From contig NZ_POVU01000002.1 of assembly GCF_003261585.1 (NCBI RefSeq), positions 1 to 64,000 of the forward strand: DNA of 64,000 nt, in the 5' to 3' direction. The DNA is from Acinetobacter sp. MB5. GTDB taxonomy: Bacteria > Pseudomonadota > Gammaproteobacteria > Pseudomonadales > Moraxellaceae. Numbering within the stretch: position 1 is the stretch's first letter; every line of letters starts with the position of its first letter. The notes beneath the pieces were generated by a model that did no database searches, had not been told where the DNA came from, and was given only the letters and a program-made list of their open reading frames with translations. Of the stretch, positions 49,102 through 58,467 are shown piece after piece. The position numbers and the translations under genes are program-made.

Positions 49102-49899
49102 TTATAAGGCAAAAATAGCTTTAAGTGATTTAATGAACATCAATGATGCAACCAGTATGACGGTAATTGCAAAAATGCGCTGCACATAATGCGTTGAAAT
49201 CCGAGTGACAACCTGCCGACCAAGCAATAAACCAAGTATGCAAGCACCAGCAAATTCGAAAGTCACAGCAGCCGGATAAACAAAACCCTCCATCATATGC
49301 AAACCAATGCTCAAACCACCCACCAAGAAAATAATCATCAGAGAGGTAGCCACAATGCTATGCAAATCGAGGTTCGTGGTTTTCTTCAATGCAGGGACAA
49401 TCACAAAACCACCACCAACACCAAGCAATCCTGTCAAAAAACCCGCCAGAATTCCGATACCCCCTAAAATCAGTGCAGTTGGAATATCCCACTGAAATTT
49501 TCCAGTCTGAGGATTAATCCGACAAGGTGGATTATGCAGAAAATCTTCATGCGGATGGCTAAATAACCGGTACGCAACCACAAACATCACCAAGGCGAAT
49601 AACAGCGTGAGCCACATCGGTGAAGTGTGCACACTGGCCCAAATTCCAAAATGTGAAGCCGGAATCCCGATCAAGGCAATCCAAAGCGCCGCACGGTAAC
49701 GGACAATCTTTTTAAATAAACCTTGCAAAGTTCCAATAAATGCCGAAAAGGTCACAGCCAGCAACCCAACGGGTGCAGCTTGTGCAACTGTCCACCCCTG
49801 AGATGCCATAAGTGCAGGTACAGCCAAAATGCCACCACCTGCCCCAGTCAGCCCCAATAGACCACCAATGGCAAGGCCTTCAACAACCAGTATCCACAT
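49102..49899 (-). CDS. TauE/SafE-family sulfite/sulfoacetate exporter
   Basis: 265-aa protein with eight or so helices in two homologous halves, each opening with a Gly-rich TGAGGGILAVPAL or LLGVGGGFVIVPALKK motif. Family members export sulfite, the product of persulfide dioxygenase after reaction with oxygen. Located between the half transporters and SQR, same strand, gaps of 15 and 29 bp. Confidence 0.9.
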   Translation of the reverse strand: MWILVVEGLAIGGLLGLTGAGGGILAVPALMASQGWTVAQAAPVGLLAVTFSAFIGTLQGLFKKIVRYRAALWIALIGIPASHFGIWASVHTSPMWLTLLFALVMFVVAYRLFSHPHEDFLHNPPCRINPQTGKFQWDIPTALILGGIGILAGFLTGLLGVGGGFVIVPALKKTTNLDLHSIVATSLMIIFLVGGLSIGLHMMEGFVYPAAVTFEFAGACILGLLLGRQVVTRISTHYVQRIFAITVILVASLMFIKSLKAIFAL

Positions 49900-49928
49900 G
49901 ACGATTTTCTCTCATGATGCCTATTTAG

Positions 49929-51191
49929 TTAGGCTGCATTACGTTTTGGCTTCACCAGCCATTCACGTCCTTTGAGCATTCCTTTCCAGTAAATTTCTGG
50001 CAGCATGCGTGCTTTTAAGAACCACGCCAGCTTGGTCGGTTTTTCACCATCACACAGCCAACGTGGAAATGAAGGCAGCAATTTCCCGCCATAACCAAAC
50101 TCGGCAAGCACAATTTTTCCACGTTCAACCGTTAGTGGGCATGAACCATAGCCATCATAGTGACAGAAATCATTGCGTCCGTTCAGATGGATCAAGACAT
50201 TTACCGCTACAATCGGTGCTTGTTTACGTGCGGCAGCAGCCGTTTTGGCATTACTGGCATTGATCACATCACCCAAACCAAATACATTGGCATAACGTGG
50301 ATGTTGCAATGTTTCAGGATTCACCTCAAACCATCCTGCTGCATCAGCAAAAGTACTTTGGCGAATGAAATCAGGCGCATGTTGTGGTGGAACCACATGC
50401 AACATATCGAACTGGGTTGAAACCTGCTTGGTCTCCCCATCTTTTTTAACTTCAAACCATGCAGTTTTGCTTGCACCATCCACTTTAACCAACTTGTGCT
50501 CAAAGTTAAGATGCGCTTTATAACGTTGCATATACTCCATCAATGCTGGCACATACTCTTTCACGCCAAATAAAACCGCACCTGCATTGTAGAAACTGAC
50601 CTCAATATTATTCAGCACATTGTTTTTCAGCCAATAATCTGATGACAAGTACAAGGCTTTTTGTGGTGCTCCTGCACACTTAATCGGCATTGGTGGCTGA
50701 GTAAATACAGCTTTACCGTGCTTCAACTGTTGTACCAGTTGCCATGTATACGGAGCCAAATCCAGACGGTAATTGGAGGTTACGCCATTTTTTCCAAGGG
50801 TTTCGCTGAGCCCCTCAATGGCATCCCAATTCAATACCAATCCTGGACAAACAATCAGTGATTTATATTCAACCTGCTGACCATCTTTTAGCGTTAACTG
50901 ATTATGGTCGGGGTCAAAACTACTCACAGCTTGCTGAATCCAGTTCGCACCGACAGGAATCACATCTGCCATAGAGCGACCTGTTGATTCGACCTTAAAA
51001 ATGCCACCACCGACCATTGTCCAACCTGGCTGGTAATAATGCATATCCGCAGGGTCAATAATCGCCAAATCCAGATAAGGTGAACGTGCCAGTAAACTTG
51101 ATGCTGCGGCAATCCCTGCCGACCCCCCACCGACGATCACAACTTCATGCTTAAGAATGTGCGCGGCATTAGATTGTTGTAGTGGTTTCAT
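49929..51191 (-). CDS. sqr: Sulfide:quinone oxidoreductase (type II)
   Basis: 420-aa membrane-associated flavoprotein that oxidises sulfide to persulfide and passes electrons to quinone. FAD fold VVIVGGGSAGIAAA at 17-30; cysteine in PIKCAGAPQKALYL; C-terminal CHYDGYGSCPLTVERGK region typical of type II (mitochondrial-like) enzymes. The ATG at 51191 (MKPLQQSN) is chosen for its spacing from AAGGAA; longer frames open upstream. Confidence 0.92.
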   Translation of the reverse strand: MKPLQQSNAAHILKHEVVIVGGGSAGIAAASSLLARSPYLDLAIIDPADMHYYQPGWTMVGGGIFKVESTGRSMADVIPVGANWIQQAVSSFDPDHNQLTLKDGQQVEYKSLIVCPGLVLNWDAIEGLSETLGKNGVTSNYRLDLAPYTWQLVQQLKHGKAVFTQPPMPIKCAGAPQKALYLSSDYWLKNNVLNNIEVSFYNAGAVLFGVKEYVPALMEYMQRYKAHLNFEHKLVKVDGASKTAWFEVKKDGETKQVSTQFDMLHVVPPQHAPDFIRQSTFADAAGWFEVNPETLQHPRYANVFGLGDVINASNAKTAAAARKQAPIVAVNVLIHLNGRNDFCHYDGYGSCPLTVERGKIVLAEFGYGGKLLPSFPRWLCDGEKPTKLAWFLKARMLPEIYWKGMLKGREWLVKPKRNAA

Positions 51192-51205
51192 GGGCATTTT
51201 CCTTC

Positions 51206-51913
51206 TTACTTTTTCGCGTTGACATTTACTGTTGTTCCACAAGCCTTATTGGCTGGGAGCGCAATATCAATTTTTGCTGGATACGGCAAATCCAAATTTT
51301 TCATGAGTTCAATGAAACCTTCGCGGGTTTGATTGTTGCCCAAACGTGCATTGGATTCACGTTCATGACCAATCGTCGATTGAGTACGACCTTTATAGTC
51401 ATGCCCAGGGTAAACAATAGTTTCAGCAGGCAAAGTAAACAATTGATTATGAATGCTGTCATATAAAGTCCCAGAATTACCTTCTTGGAAGTCTGTCCGA
51501 CCACAACCATCAATCAACAGTGCATCACCCGTAAACACCATGTTATCAATCACATAACTGGTACATGCATTGGTATGTCCAGGTGTATAACGGGCTTCAA
51601 CTTCAATTTCTCCGATACGCAATAGACAACCATCGGTCACTAAAATATCACCGCATGACACACCTGAATTACGATGCAAAACTGCTTTAGAACCAGCACG
51701 TTCTTTTAAAAGTTTTGCACCTGTGACATGGTCTGCATGAACGTGAGTATCTAAGCTGTACACAAGGCTCAAATCATGCTGCTCAAGCAAGTCCATGTAG
51801 ACATCAATTTCTGATGCAACAGGGTCAATTAAAATGGCTTGCTTGGTGTGTTCACATGCCAACAAGTAGGTATAGGTAGAACTTTCTGGTTCGAATAATT
51901 GCTTAAAAAACAT
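51206..51913 (-). CDS. Persulfide dioxygenase (ETHE1/Blh type)
   Basis: 235-aa metallo-beta-lactamase-fold enzyme that oxidises glutathione persulfide to sulfite. Iron ligand motif THVHADH (H57, H59, D61, H62), PGHTNAC, FTGDALLIDGCGRTDF and PGHDYKG. It is the first gene of the sulfur operon, 38 bp from a sigma-54-type promoter. Confidence 0.93.
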   Translation of the reverse strand: MFFKQLFEPESSTYTYLLACEHTKQAILIDPVASEIDVYMDLLEQHDLSLVYSLDTHVHADHVTGAKLLKERAGSKAVLHRNSGVSCGDILVTDGCLLRIGEIEVEARYTPGHTNACTSYVIDNMVFTGDALLIDGCGRTDFQEGNSGTLYDSIHNQLFTLPAETIVYPGHDYKGRTQSTIGHERESNARLGNNQTREGFIELMKNLDLPYPAKIDIALPANKACGTTVNVNAKK

Positions 51914-51950
51914 AGTTATGTCCTATTTCGTTGTGCTTATACTGAATAAC

Positions 51951-51965
51951 GCAAATTTGATGCCA
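51951..51965 (-). promoter_or_regulatory. Sigma-54 (-24/-12) promoter of the sulfur operon
   Basis: Minus strand TGGCATCAAATTTGC matches TGGCAYRN4TTGC except for one purine position. GC lies 38 bp before the dioxygenase ATG. A divergent sigma-54 activator gene is adjacent. Confidence 0.75.
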
Positions 51966-52063
51966 ACTTTTATAAAAAATAATTATATTATTATTCAGTA
52001 TCTTACATAAAATTATACTTTAGCCAAAAATTATTGATGTTGCATTTGAAATTTATTACCATC

Positions 52064-52090
52064 TATTTGAAACATTATTTGAAACATTAG
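52064..52090. repeat. Direct repeats before the sigma-54 activator
   Basis: TATTTGAAACATTA-like sequence occurs twice in tandem (about 52064-52077 and 52077-52090), immediately before the activator ATG. Possible activator-binding site. Confidence 0.45.
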
Positions 52091-52095
52091 AACTT

Positions 52096-53376
52096 ATGAA
52101 TCGTTTGCTTTTTGATACTTTGGCATCTGCTCAAACCTATTTTCAACAACTCCAAGGTGTATTTCAGCATGCCAGCATTTTTGTGTTGGATGAACATCAA
52201 CAGGCGATTTGGCAAAGCACCCATACACCTAATGTACACCAACAAGCCCAGTTAGAATATGTGCTTGCACATCCAAATGAAGAAGCACATTCGGAAATTT
52301 ATCTAGATCAACTCAATAGTTTTTATCTGAAACACCGAGTTGAAATTGCGACACAAAACTGTGAACTCCATTTATTTCAACCTTGCCCAACAGTTCACAC
52401 ACTTGAAACCACAACACAATTAAAACCGACTCAGGCAGAGCTTGAACTCGCTGAGCGATTTAACAGTCAAACACCACAAATGTTTGCGATGTTCTCGATT
52501 ATTCAACGCGTGGCATCTACCCAGTTTCCTGTGCTGGTTCGTGGTGAATCTGGGAGTGGGAAAGAGTTAGTTGCGCAAGCGATTCATGACTATAGCGAAC
52601 GCCGAAACCGCCCATTTATTGCCGTAAACTGTGCCAGCTTAAATGCCAATATTTTAGAAAGTGAACTTTTTGGACATGTCAAAGGCGCATTTACTGGAGC
52701 AATCCGCGACCATAAAGGGGTTTTTGAACGCGCTGCGGGCGGAACATTGTTTTTAGATGAAGTGGCAGAAATTCCACTGGAGTTACAAGCCAAGTTACTC
52801 CGTGTACTGGAAACAGGTGAATACACACAGTTGGGTGGTGAAAAAACCTTAAAAAGTGATGTCCGAATTATTGCAGCAACGCATCGTGCCTTACGTGAAG
52901 AAGCGCGTTTGGGACGTTTCCGTCAAGATTTGCTGTACCGCTTACGCGTGATTCCAATTTTTGTACCTCCACTTCGTGAACGTAAAACCGATATTCCACT
53001 GATTATTAAAAAAATCTTGCAAGATAACAGTCTACTTCAAGGACAATCTGCTCCTGTGCTAACACATCGAGCAATGCAAGTGATGTTGCAATACGACTGG
53101 CCAGGGAATATTCGTGAACTGAAAAACACCTTGCTCTATGCCCTGACCATGTCTCAAGGTCGAAATTATATTGATGTTAATGATTTGCCCTATGAAATCT
53201 CAAATATTGAACATGGTGATGCACTGATCAGCGATGCTCTTTCAAGCAAAAATATCACCAAAGAATTATTGGCTCATTTGCTTGAGCAATATAGCAAGGA
53301 CTTACAAAAAGTTGCAGATGAATTAAATATCAGCCGTACTACGTTGTGGCGTTATCGAAAGAAATGGAATATTTAA
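52096..53376 (+). CDS. Sigma-54-dependent activator, FisR-like
   Basis: 426 aa. Sensor region 1 to about 115 with C89 and C97 as its only cysteines, AAA+ domain with Walker A GESGSGKE (150-157), GAFTGA (197-202) for sigma-54 contact, GGTLFLDEV and a C-terminal Fis-type HTH ([17 protein letters not shown]). FisR-type activators sense sulfane sulfur through cysteines and activate sqr-pdo; position and promoter fit that role. Divergent from the sulfur operon. Confidence 0.88.
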   Translation: MNRLLFDTLASAQTYFQQLQGVFQHASIFVLDEHQQAIWQSTHTPNVHQQAQLEYVLAHPNEEAHSEIYLDQLNSFYLKHRVEIATQNCELHLFQPCPTVHTLETTTQLKPTQAELELAERFNSQTPQMFAMFSIIQRVASTQFPVLVRGESGSGKELVAQAIHDYSERRNRPFIAVNCASLNANILESELFGHVKGAFTGAIRDHKGVFERAAGGTLFLDEVAEIPLELQAKLLRVLETGEYTQLGGEKTLKSDVRIIAATHRALREEARLGRFRQDLLYRLRVIPIFVPPLRERKTDIPLIIKKILQDNSLLQGQSAPVLTHRAMQVMLQYDWPGNIRELKNTLLYALTMSQGRNYIDVNDLPYEISNIEHGDALISDALSSKNITKELLAHLLEQYSKDLQKVADELNISRTTLWRYRKKWNI

Positions 53377-53392
53377 AAAATAGAGCAGTAAT

Positions 53393-53423
53393 AGGCTTCT
53401 TTCATAAGTCCTTTTTGTTTCTC
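53393..53423. repeat. Decayed copy of the 79-bp palindromic element
   Basis: 31 bp match the reverse complement of the 8152-8230 element end with 2 mismatches (CTTCTTTCATAAGTCCTTTT core); the other end is degraded. Confidence 0.6.
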
Positions 53424-53535
53424 AAAGAGAATGAAAGGAAAAATGCTTTAATCAGTATGAATGCTGCATGATTTATGCTTTAATACGCGCAGTATGAGAT
53501 GAGCCTTATATGAGTATAGAAATATCTATACGACT

Positions 53536-53560
53536 AGCCCTGCGAAAGCAGGGCTTTTTA
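53536..53560 (+). terminator. Terminator downstream of the activator
   Basis: AGCCCTGC, GAAA loop, GCAGGGCT and five T. It lies 160 bp after the activator stop; a short hairpin GTATAG/CTATAC precedes it. Confidence 0.85.
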
Positions 53561-53605
53561 TTGCCTGTCTTTCAAATTCTATACTCTGAAGAAAAATATC
53601 GGCAT

Positions 53606-53827
53606 TTAATTTGGCTCAATGTCATAAACCCAATTTCGAGCCTGCTGATCGGTCATCGTTTCACAGACGTAGTAATCATGATCCCATGAGTCTTGATGGA
53701 ATATTTCCATTTTTCGATAAGTAACTGGTTTGTCATTTTCGAGACAAACAAAGCTGTCACCTTGGTCTTTTACAGCAGAACCGTTAAGGAAACCACCGAT
53801 GCAGAGGAATCGGGATTGTTTGGGCAT
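53606..53827 (-). CDS. Small hypothetical protein, 73 aa
   Basis: MPKQSRFLCIGGFLNGSAVK... is an acidic, aromatic-rich soluble protein with four scattered Cys/Trp-rich positions (DSWDHDYYVCETMTD). No domain recognised. It sits in the accessory patch before acnB. Confidence 0.6.
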   Translation of the reverse strand: MPKQSRFLCIGGFLNGSAVKDQGDSFVCLENDKPVTYRKMEIFHQDSWDHDYYVCETMTDQQARNWVYDIEPN

Positions 53828-53939
53828 TTGTATAGTTCAACTTTTTAAATCATTCTTCAATGTGGGGATTAAACAATTGATTGAAAACACTGTAAAGATT
53901 ATTTAAAAACCCAATTAACTCTAAGTCTTATAATGCAGA

Positions 53940-54230
53940 TCACACACTCAAAATAATCAGCAACTTTTTAGCTATATTAGTTTTTAAAAGTTTGGTATCC
54001 ATATAGGCATAGGATTTACTTGTTTCTGCATTATAAATTACGCGCACACGTGGAATTTCCTCATATTCGATCTTTCTAAGCTCAGGAATGACATCCCTTA
54101 GAGTTCCCCAATATTCAACATGTGTATAAGAACTATCAATCAGACCAAGTGGGTCTTGGTCTGATTGATTAGAGTCATGGGCTATACCGATGACTTGATT
54201 TTGGTAACACTAGAAGATACCTATTTTCAT
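53940..54230 (-). pseudogene. 96-codon gene with an in-frame TAG at codon 7
   Basis: ATG at 54230-54228 overlaps the stop of the upstream gene (ATGA). The frame reads MKIGIF, TAG, then CYQNQVIGIAHDSNQSDQD and continues without stops to TGA at 53942-53940; the later part (EYWGTLRDVIPELRKIEYEE, SKSYAYMDTK) looks like real protein. A CAG-to-TAG change is the simplest cause. No family recognised. Alternatively translation restarts internally. Confidence 0.6.
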
Positions 54231-54955
54231 GATTTTAAAACTTCAGTAATGATGTCTAAACAATGCGGCTCAAGCATCGAGTAAAAACCTTTTAAATAAT
54301 TTGGATGATAAGTTCTCAAACCAACAATTTCACCTTCAACATTCTTAACCAAGACTAATTCTTTAGAGCTAAATTTTAGATGTTTTTCAATTGTAAGGTT
54401 TGGAAACTTATTTAAAATTTCCTTATCTCTGTAAGGACCTGTGAAAAAAATCAAAAAATTAGGTCTAAGTAACTCGACTTCCTGAGGAATTACATTAAAT
54501 TTTTCAAATTCAATTTCTCTGACTCTTGAATTAACACCAACCTTTTCACCATGACGACCAATTTTATTAATATTATTCCATATTAAATCTACAGATAGAT
54601 TTCTCTTTTTTAAGCCTCTTCTTAAATTAATAATTCCAGAACGAAATGAGCTACGAGAGATCATTTTCTGAGTTTTCTGATCACGATATTTCATGTTGTT
54701 CTCAATGAAATACCGTTGATATCCATTCATAATTTTTTCAATTGATGGTAATTCATTATCAATCTTATTTTGCCACCCTCTTGTCTCTTGCCCAAAAAAC
54801 ATGATTCTTTTGTTTTCAGATTTAAAGTAGTCATCTGGAAATTTTAATAATAATGGTGCTGTATATTCATTCGCATGCTCAAAAGCATACAAATCTTTTA
54901 ATAGATTATCCCAAACTGCTTCATAGATAGATTTTAATTCATTATTGATATTCAT
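54227..54955 (-). CDS. Uracil-DNA-glycosylase-superfamily-like protein
   Basis: 242 aa, distinctly more AT-rich than its neighbours. IMFFGQETRGW (51-61) resembles UDG motif A (GQDPY-like), FLIFFTGPYRD the central strand, and TYHPNYLKG near the C-terminus the HPS-like motif B. The whole pattern suggests a UDG fold without the canonical catalytic residues. Upstream of, and overlapping, the amber-interrupted gene. Function unknown; such genes occur in mobile patches. Confidence 0.6.
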   Translation of the reverse strand: MNINNELKSIYEAVWDNLLKDLYAFEHANEYTAPLLLKFPDDYFKSENKRIMFFGQETRGWQNKIDNELPSIEKIMNGYQRYFIENNMKYRDQKTQKMISRSSFRSGIINLRRGLKKRNLSVDLIWNNINKIGRHGEKVGVNSRVREIEFEKFNVIPQEVELLRPNFLIFFTGPYRDKEILNKFPNLTIEKHLKFSSKELVLVKNVEGEIVGLRTYHPNYLKGFYSMLEPHCLDIITEVLKS

Positions 54956-54960
54956 ATAAA

Positions 54961-54990
54961 AAATAAGGGCTGATTACTCAGCCCTTATCT
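54961..54990 (-). terminator. Terminator after acnB
   Basis: Minus strand ATAAGGGCTGA/TCAGCCCTTAT and a T-run; separates acnB from the accessory pair. Confidence 0.9.
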
Positions 54991-55019
54991 TCACTCAATT
55001 AAATCTATTTTTCAATAAA

Positions 55020-57659
55020 TTAGGTTAACTGAGCAGCAGCAATTTTCTTAGTATCTACAGAACCTGCAGCATTTGTATAGTCTTCGATTTTGTCGAAGCT
55101 TAAATACTTGTAGATGTCAGCAGACATGCTGTCGATTTGATCAGCATATTCTTGGTATTCAGCAGGCGTTGGTAATTTACCAAGTACCGCAGCAACAGAA
55201 GCAAGCTCAGCAGAAGCAAGGTAAACGTTCGCACCTTGACCCAAACGGTTCGGGAAGTTACGAGTAGACGTAGACACAACAGTTGTGTTTGGCGCTACAC
55301 GTGCTTGGTTACCCATGCAAAGTGAACAACCTGGCATTTCTGTACGTGCACCAGCTTTACCATAAGTGTTATAGAAGCCTTCTTCCATCAATTGATGCTC
55401 GTCCATACGAGTTGGTGGAGCCAACCATAAACGAGTAGACAATGAACCGCTTGGTACTTTATCAAGTAATTTACCCGCTGCACGGAAGTGACCAATGTTC
55501 GTCATACAAGAACCGATGAATACTTCATCAATTTTTGCACCTTGAACGTCAGAAAGAAGTTTTGCATCATCTGGATCGTTCGGGCAGCAAAGTACTGGTT
55601 CAGTAATTGTAGCAAGGTCGATTTCGTACACTTTCGTGTATTCAGCATCAGCATCAGCTTTAAGAAGTGATGGATTAGCCAACCATTTCTCCATGTTCTC
55701 AACACGGCGCGCCATCGTACGAGCATCGCCATAGCCTTGTGAAATCATCCACTTAAGCATCGTGATGTTAGAACGTAGGTATTCAGCAACTTTCTCTTCA
55801 GAAAGCGTAATCGCACAACCCGCAGCAGAACGTTCAGCAGAAGCATCAGAAAGTTCGAATGCTTGCTCAACAGTCAAGTCAGTTTCCATTTCTGTTAAGT
55901 CGATTTCTAAGATACGACCAGAGAAGATGTTTTTCTTACCTTTCTTCTCTACAGTTAAGTCGCCTTCTTGGATCGCAACATAAGGAATTGCATGCACAAG
56001 GTCACGTAAAGTGATACCAGGTTGCATTTTACCTTTAAACTTCACAAGAACTGACTCTGGCATGTCAAGTGGCATAACGCCAGTTGCAGCAGCAAACGCC
56101 ACTAGACCAGAACCCGCTGGGAATGAAATACCAATTGGGAAACGAGTATGTGAGTCACCACCAGTACCAACAGTATCTGGAAGAAGCATACGGTTTAACC
56201 AAGAGTGGATAATACCGTCACCTGGACGTAAAGAAACACCACCACGGTTCATGATGAAGTCAGGAAGCGTGTGTTGCATTTGTACGTCAACTGGCTTTGG
56301 ATATGCCGCAGTGTGACAGAAAGACTGCATGACTAAGTCAGCAGAGAAGCCCAAGCAAGCCAAGTCTTTTAACTCGTCACGAGTCATAGGACCAGTGGTG
56401 TCTTGAGAACCTACAGTTGTCATTTTAGGTTCACAGTAAGTACCCGGAATTACACCTTGACCTTCTGGAAGACCACAAGCACGACCAACCATCTTCTGAG
56501 CTAAAGTGAAACCTTTGCCAGTTGCAGCAGGTTGTACTGGAGTACGGAACAATGTAGATGGAGCAAGACCTAAAGCTTCACGCGCTTTAGCAGTCAAACC
56601 ACGACCAACGATCAAGTTAATACGACCGCCAGCACGTACTTCGTCTAGAAGAACTGGAGTTTTAAGTTCAGATTCAGCAATTTGTTCGCCGTTTTTGAAC
56701 GCAGTTACTTTAGCTGCAGCGTGGTCGATCTTAAGAACGATTTCGTCGCCCATGTTCATGTTCGCAACGTCAATCTCTACAGGTAACGCACCAGCGTCTT
56801 CCATAGTGTTGAAGAAAATCGGAGCGATTTTAGAACCTAAGCAGTAACCACCGTCTTTTTTATTCGGAATGTGCGCGATTTCGTCACCGAAGAACCAAAG
56901 CACAGAGTTAGTTGCAGATTTACGAGAAGAACCTGTACCAACAACGTCACCCACGTAAGCAACTTGGTTGCCTTTCGCGATCAATTCTTTGATTTGGCTT
57001 AATGGACCAACTTCACCTTGTTTTTCAGGGTTAATGCCATCACGTTCGTTTTTAAGCATTGCATTTGCGTGCAATGGAATGTCTGGACGGCTCCAAGCGT
57101 CTTGTGCAGGTGACAAGTCGTCTGTGTTAGTTTCGCCAGTTACTTTGAATACTGTAAGTTTGATTTCTTCAGGAACGTCTTTACGGCTAGTGAACCATTC
57201 AGCATCAGCCCAAGATTGAAGAACTGCTTGTGCATTTGCATTGCCCGCTTTCGCTTTGTCAGCAACGTCATGGAATGCATCAAATACAAGTAATGTTTTT
57301 TTCAATGCGTCAGCAGCTAAGCTTGCCAATTCAGCATCGTCTAAAAGTTCAACTAAAGGTGCAACGTTATAACCACCAAGCATAGTACCTAGTAAGTAAA
57401 CCGCACGTTCTTTAGAAACTAGTGGAGAAGTCGCTTCGCCCTTTGCAAGAGCTGCCAAGAAAGCCGCTTTTACATAAGCTGCTTGGTCAACACCTGCTGG
57501 AACGCGATTTTCAAGCAAGTCAACAAGAAACGCTTCTTCACCTGCTGGCGGATTTTTTAATAATTCGACTAATGCAGCAGTTTGAGCGTCATCAAGTGGC
57601 TTCGGTGGGACTCCGAGTGCGGCACGTTCTTCAACGTGTTGGCGGTAAGCTTCTAGCAC
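55020..57659 (-). CDS. acnB: Aconitate hydratase B
   Basis: Main TCA-cycle aconitase, 879 aa. HEAT-like N-terminal domain (about 1-160), swivel domain, then the [4Fe-4S] catalytic domains with ligand cysteines in GSCMTNIGH and CSLCMGNQARV. AcnB can bind mRNAs when it loses iron in other bacteria. Single gene with a long upstream region. Confidence 0.98.
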   Translation of the reverse strand: MLEAYRQHVEERAALGVPPKPLDDAQTAALVELLKNPPAGEEAFLVDLLENRVPAGVDQAAYVKAAFLAALAKGEATSPLVSKERAVYLLGTMLGGYNVAPLVELLDDAELASLAADALKKTLLVFDAFHDVADKAKAGNANAQAVLQSWADAEWFTSRKDVPEEIKLTVFKVTGETNTDDLSPAQDAWSRPDIPLHANAMLKNERDGINPEKQGEVGPLSQIKELIAKGNQVAYVGDVVGTGSSRKSATNSVLWFFGDEIAHIPNKKDGGYCLGSKIAPIFFNTMEDAGALPVEIDVANMNMGDEIVLKIDHAAAKVTAFKNGEQIAESELKTPVLLDEVRAGGRINLIVGRGLTAKAREALGLAPSTLFRTPVQPAATGKGFTLAQKMVGRACGLPEGQGVIPGTYCEPKMTTVGSQDTTGPMTRDELKDLACLGFSADLVMQSFCHTAAYPKPVDVQMQHTLPDFIMNRGGVSLRPGDGIIHSWLNRMLLPDTVGTGGDSHTRFPIGISFPAGSGLVAFAAATGVMPLDMPESVLVKFKGKMQPGITLRDLVHAIPYVAIQEGDLTVEKKGKKNIFSGRILEIDLTEMETDLTVEQAFELSDASAERSAAGCAITLSEEKVAEYLRSNITMLKWMISQGYGDARTMARRVENMEKWLANPSLLKADADAEYTKVYEIDLATITEPVLCCPNDPDDAKLLSDVQGAKIDEVFIGSCMTNIGHFRAAGKLLDKVPSGSLSTRLWLAPPTRMDEHQLMEEGFYNTYGKAGARTEMPGCSLCMGNQARVAPNTTVVSTSTRNFPNRLGQGANVYLASAELASVAAVLGKLPTPAEYQEYADQIDSMSADIYKYLSFDKIEDYTNAAGSVDTKKIAAAQLT

Positions 57660-58097
57660 GGTGTTATTCCTCTTTTTTAAAAAATTACTTATGAATTCCA
57701 GCTTTTCCTAAAGCTTCATAAGTAATGTGGACAGCAAAATTCTACTAAACTTCCTGTAAAAAGTTAATGCAGACAGCCTATTAGTTTTTAATGGTCATTA
57801 TTTTCTGACGAAATAGTACAGTCAAAAAAACCTAAACGGCAAATTTCCTGCTTAACGCTTTATCTTTCGCATGACTTCTATCATTCAATCCTTGAGAAAT
57901 CATGTAAAAACATCAGGATATTGGCAGATTCCCGATATATCACCTATTCCACCTTAGTGGAAACAAATGACAGATTTAAGAAATTTTATGAATAAAATAA
58001 ATTGGTTAATGAGAAAAAATATCATCAACCAATTCACTCTAGATATTTATTAGAAAAATGATGGTCAAAACCTTCACTTTTTCATTAGTTTCTTAGG
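57660..58097. other. Region between acnB and the lipoprotein gene
   Basis: 438 bp without a gene. It contains the acnB promoter (not pinned down) and the hairpin at 58000-58034. Confidence 0.5.
58000..58034 (-). terminator. Candidate terminator of the tamA-tamB-lipoprotein operon
   Basis: AATTGGTTGATGA and TCATTAACCAATT arms (12 of 13 paired), then TTATTTTATT on the minus strand. Confidence 0.6.
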
Positions 58098-58442
58098 CTA
58101 TTTATTCTCAGCAGTTTGCTTTAAACACTCTTGATCACGGCCTTTGCTAAAGTCATCCATTGCTTTTTGACGAGCTGCCATATTCTGATAAATTGGCAGT
58201 TTATAGGCTTCTTTAATCAAAGATTCAAGGTACTCTTGCGCATGCTTATCTGGCACTTGTTGCGCATGTTTTAAAGCATCTTCTTCTTTAATGCCTTGCT
58301 GACGATCCGTCATAATATTGTTGGCAGCACTTGGAATGACTGAACAAAATTTTTGCCATGCCTCTTGGGGAGATAATTCTTTCGGCTTACTACAACCAGC
58401 CAAAGCCAATGCTGACATCGCTAACAGTAAAATTTTCTTCAT
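58098..58442 (-). CDS. Lipoprotein, 114 aa, unknown function
   Basis: Signal MKKILLLAMSALALAGC with lipobox LAGC, Cys17 lipidated. The helical mature domain (EAWQKFCSVIPSAANNIMTDRQQG) contains two more Cys. 25 bp after tamB, probably same operon; a role in the outer-membrane assembly pathway is only guessed from position. Confidence 0.8.
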   Translation of the reverse strand: MKKILLLAMSALALAGCSKPKELSPQEAWQKFCSVIPSAANNIMTDRQQGIKEEDALKHAQQVPDKHAQEYLESLIKEAYKLPIYQNMAARQKAMDDFSKGRDQECLKQTAENK

Positions 58443-58467
58443 TCAATCAATACTCCAAAGTTTAAAA

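Noticed and set aside
53386..54999. Prophage or integrated element before acnB
   Set aside because: AT-rich accessory genes are present, but no integrase, att repeats or phage structural genes.
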